Assembly: GCF_001046635.1 (NCBI RefSeq)
Contig: NZ_KQ130455.1
Location: 1 to 64,000 of the forward strand
Direction of reading: 5' to 3'
DNA from: Novosphingobium barchaimii LL02
GTDB lineage: Bacteria > Pseudomonadota > Alphaproteobacteria > Sphingomonadales > Sphingomonadaceae
DNA length: 64,000 nt
Under the pieces are notes generated by a model, which was given only the letters and a program-made list of their open reading frames with translations, searched no databases and had not been told where the DNA came from. Below are positions 62,045-64,000 of this stretch, one piece after another. How positions within the stretch are numbered: the stretch's first letter is position 1; each line of letters begins with the position of its first letter. The translations under genes and the position numbers were made by a program.

Positions 62045-63031
62045 TCAGCGGCTGCCGAGGTCGCCCTTGCCGATGGTGCCGCTTGCCATCTCCAGCATGC
62101 GGTCGAGGCTCTTCTTGGCGGCGAGGCGCAAGGGTTCCTCGATTTCCACGCGCGGGGTCAGATCGCGCAGGGCGACGTAGAGCTTTTCCAGCGTGTTGAG
62201 CGCCATGTAAGGGCAGATATTGCAGTTGCAGTTGCCGTCTGCGCCCGGCGCACCGATGAAGGTCTTGTTGGGGATCGAGAGCTGCATCTGGTGGATGATG
62301 TGCGGCTCGGTGGCGACGATCAGCGTGTCCTGCGGGATCGTGGCGGCATACTGCAGGATACCGCTGGTCGAACCCACATAGTCGGCGTGGTCAACGATGT
62401 GGGGCGGGCATTCGGGGTGAGCGGCGATCGGCGCGCCCGGGTGCTGGGCTTTCAGCTTGAGCAGCTCGGTCTCGCTGAACGCTTCGTGGACGATGCACAC
62501 GCCCGGCCACAGCAGCATCTCGCGGTTGAACTTGCGCGAAAGGTAGCCGCCCAGGTGCCGGTCGGGGCCGAAGATGATCTTCTGGTCCGCCGGAATCTGC
62601 TGGAGGATCGTCTCGGCGCTGGAACTGGTGACGATGATGTCGGACAGCGCCTTCACCTCGGTCGAGCAGTTGATGTAGGTCAGCGCGATGTGATCGGGGT
62701 GCGCCTCGCGGAAAGCCTTGAACTTTTCAGGCGGGCACGAATCTTCCAGGCTGCACCCGGCGTTGATGTCGGGCAGCACCACGATCTTGTTCGGCGAGAG
62801 AATCTTGGCGGTATCGGCCATGAATTTCACGCCGCAGAAGGCGATGACATCGGCGTCGGTCTCGGCGGCCTTGCGGCTGAGTTCGAGGCTGTCGCCCACG
62901 AAGTCGGCAAGGTCCTGCAATTCCGGGCGCTGGTAGTAATGGGCTAGGATGACCGCATTGCGTTCCTTGCGCAGCCGCTCGATCTCGGCGCGCACGTCTA
63001 TGCCGGAAAGATCGGCTGGCATAACGGTCAT
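62045..63031 (-). CDS. nadA: Quinolinate synthase A
   Basis: A 328-residue enzyme from ATG 63031 (MTVMPADLSGIDVRAEIERL). It has AVILAHYYQRPELQDLADFV, VIAFCGVKFMADTAKILSPN, INAGCSLEDSCP and the C-terminal CNCNICPYMALNTLEKLY; conserved cysteines among these ligate the [4Fe-4S] cluster. It condenses iminoaspartate with dihydroxyacetone phosphate to give quinolinate for NAD synthesis. nadB and nadC are not in the window. Convergent with trxC; stops are four bases apart. Confidence 0.95.
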   Translation of the reverse strand: MTVMPADLSGIDVRAEIERLRKERNAVILAHYYQRPELQDLADFVGDSLELSRKAAETDADVIAFCGVKFMADTAKILSPNKIVVLPDINAGCSLEDSCPPEKFKAFREAHPDHIALTYINCSTEVKALSDIIVTSSSAETILQQIPADQKIIFGPDRHLGGYLSRKFNREMLLWPGVCIVHEAFSETELLKLKAQHPGAPIAAHPECPPHIVDHADYVGSTSGILQYAATIPQDTLIVATEPHIIHQMQLSIPNKTFIGAPGADGNCNCNICPYMALNTLEKLYVALRDLTPRVEIEEPLRLAAKKSLDRMLEMASGTIGKGDLGSR

Positions 63032-63123
63032 GGCATTCCCTCTGGTACTGCGTCCCGGTCCTTGCGCCGGCACGGGGCCTATCTAGGGACGCGCGCGCCC
63101 GGACCCAAGGGGAAAATGCGCGA

Positions 63124-63867
63124 TCAGGCAGCGGTGTAGCCCCTTGCGAACCCGATCCACCACGGCGATATCGCCAGCAGTTCGACCAGCATGTGGTTCA
63201 GTACGATCACGAGCATCACTGCCGTGGTTGCTGGATGTACCCTGCCAAGCACACGGCGGTCATGGCGCGCGATGATCACGGCGACCATAAGCTGAACCAC
63301 CATCGCCAGCCATTCGCCCCAGGGCACGATCAATGGCATCGGCAGAACCCGGCCCAGCGCAGGGTCCATCAGCAGCACCGCGGAGCCGACCATCAATCGC
63401 TTGTGCCAATCCGCCTCTCGACGATGGATGACTGCGGTCAGGACGAGTGCCACGAAAGCCACCATGCCGAGATGGACCAGCGCAAGGAAATAGGCGGGCG
63501 TGAAGAATGGGGGGTAGAACTGCATGCGCAAGGCGGTCATGCAGGTCAGACTGGTCAGAATGGCGATCAATGGCAGCATCACCGCGCTCGCCCAGCCAAC
63601 CTTGCGGTGCAGGGCCAACCTGGCGCCTACGCCGGAGCGCATGGTGTCGCCAGTACGCCCGGCCAGCAGCGACTGGGTGACAAACAGACCAAGCCAGGAC
63701 AGCATCACCAGGCCGTGGATATGGAAGATGGCCGGCACCTTGGTATAGGGCACAAAACCGCGCAGGCCGAACTGGGCGAAACCGAAGAGGATGAAGGCGC
63801 TGATGCCGATCGACATCTTCGCCCAGAACGAGATACGCGCCACCTTCGCGCCAGCTGCGGTTGCCAT
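63124..63867 (-). CDS. Polytopic membrane protein with conserved histidines
   Basis: A 247-residue inner-membrane protein with about seven helices. Histidines fall at helix ends or inside helices (IFHIHGLVMLSWLGLFVTQS, ARLALHRKVGWASAVMLPLI, LALVHLGMVAFVALVLTAVI, VLNHMLVELLAISPWW), a pattern like small b-type haem proteins or DUF2306-like families; this is not certain. It begins 30 bp upstream in the direction of the next gene. No partner is evident. Confidence 0.75.
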   Translation of the reverse strand: MATAAGAKVARISFWAKMSIGISAFILFGFAQFGLRGFVPYTKVPAIFHIHGLVMLSWLGLFVTQSLLAGRTGDTMRSGVGARLALHRKVGWASAVMLPLIAILTSLTCMTALRMQFYPPFFTPAYFLALVHLGMVAFVALVLTAVIHRREADWHKRLMVGSAVLLMDPALGRVLPMPLIVPWGEWLAMVVQLMVAVIIARHDRRVLGRVHPATTAVMLVIVLNHMLVELLAISPWWIGFARGYTAA

Positions 63868-63940
63868 GAATCGTCACCCACCCTGTTATGGGGCGGATAA
63901 TAAAGCCGGTGCCGTTTTTCGCCAATACTTGCCGTAAAAA

Positions 63941-64000
63941 CTAATTCGCGGCGGCAAGCGACCAGTTGTCGTCATGGCGCACTGTAATGCCGCGCTTTTC
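63941..64000 (-). CDS. C-terminal end of a leftward gene, cut by the window edge
   Basis: The frame reading into the window ends KRGITVRHDDNWSLAAAN followed by TAG at 63941-63943. Only about 19 codons are visible, too few for identification. The 70-bp gap to the membrane protein start contains TA-rich sequence compatible with a promoter. Confidence 0.4.
   Translation of the reverse strand, partial: EKRGITVRHDDNWSLAAAN

Noticed and set aside
1-64000. CRISPR arrays, rRNA genes and complete tRNA genes
   Set aside because: No regularly spaced repeats, rRNA signatures or full cloverleaf were seen on either strand; only the tRNA 3' fragment at 19021-19067.

Overview
The window is GC-rich DNA of an alphaproteobacterium. 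The gene content points to the Sphingomonadales, probably a Novosphingobium-like genus: a ubiG/lysC pair, a TonB-receptor thiamine operon, many small sphingomonad-type proteins, and a short dispersed repeat built on a CTGAGCTTGTCGAAG core. The genus is inferred from gene families; no rRNA gene is present to test it.

Bases 1-19.6 kb are accessory DNA. Two different IS66-family elements (1-3067 and 3890-6496) bracket a truncated PD-(D/E)XK nuclease-like gene. An internally deleted ISL3-family remnant (6619-7432) follows. Next comes a surface-polysaccharide-like set: acyltransferase, glycosyltransferase, radical SAM/SPASM protein, GT-C-type membrane glycosyltransferase and a second acyltransferase. 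It is interrupted by two unidentified genes and an IS21-family element (13294-15928). Two leftward genes of this set share a 49-nt upstream sequence. The region ends at a tRNA-Leu-like 3' fragment (19021-19067) and the first 55 codons of a P4-type integrase (19278-19445), which looks like a worn genomic-island edge.

From 19.6 kb on, the DNA looks like core chromosome. A TPP riboswitch precedes a TonB receptor, an APH-fold kinase and a PnuC-type transporter, which together read as a thiamine uptake and trapping operon. A nucleotide-sugar epimerase follows. Next is an envelope signalling locus. A histidine kinase with a 150-residue Gly/Pro-rich periplasmic insert and an outer-membrane barrel protein are encoded leftward. 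An OmpR-type regulator, a Tat-type lipoprotein of the intradiol-dioxygenase fold and a 1051-aa autotransporter are encoded rightward.

The rest is mostly housekeeping and stress defence: ahpC/ahpF, an orphan barstar-like inhibitor, aroC, an ArsC-like protein, a second PnuC-type transporter overlapping a NadR-like kinase, ubiG, lysC, catalase, nitronate monooxygenase, purU, hydrolases, an SPFH/ribbon-helix-helix/membrane-protein operon, terC, rluE, trxC and nadA.

Several genes carry single-base frameshifts (near 17150, 22595, 55340 and 55540). Decay and sequencing error cannot be told apart from the sequence alone. No CRISPR array, rRNA or complete tRNA gene was seen.
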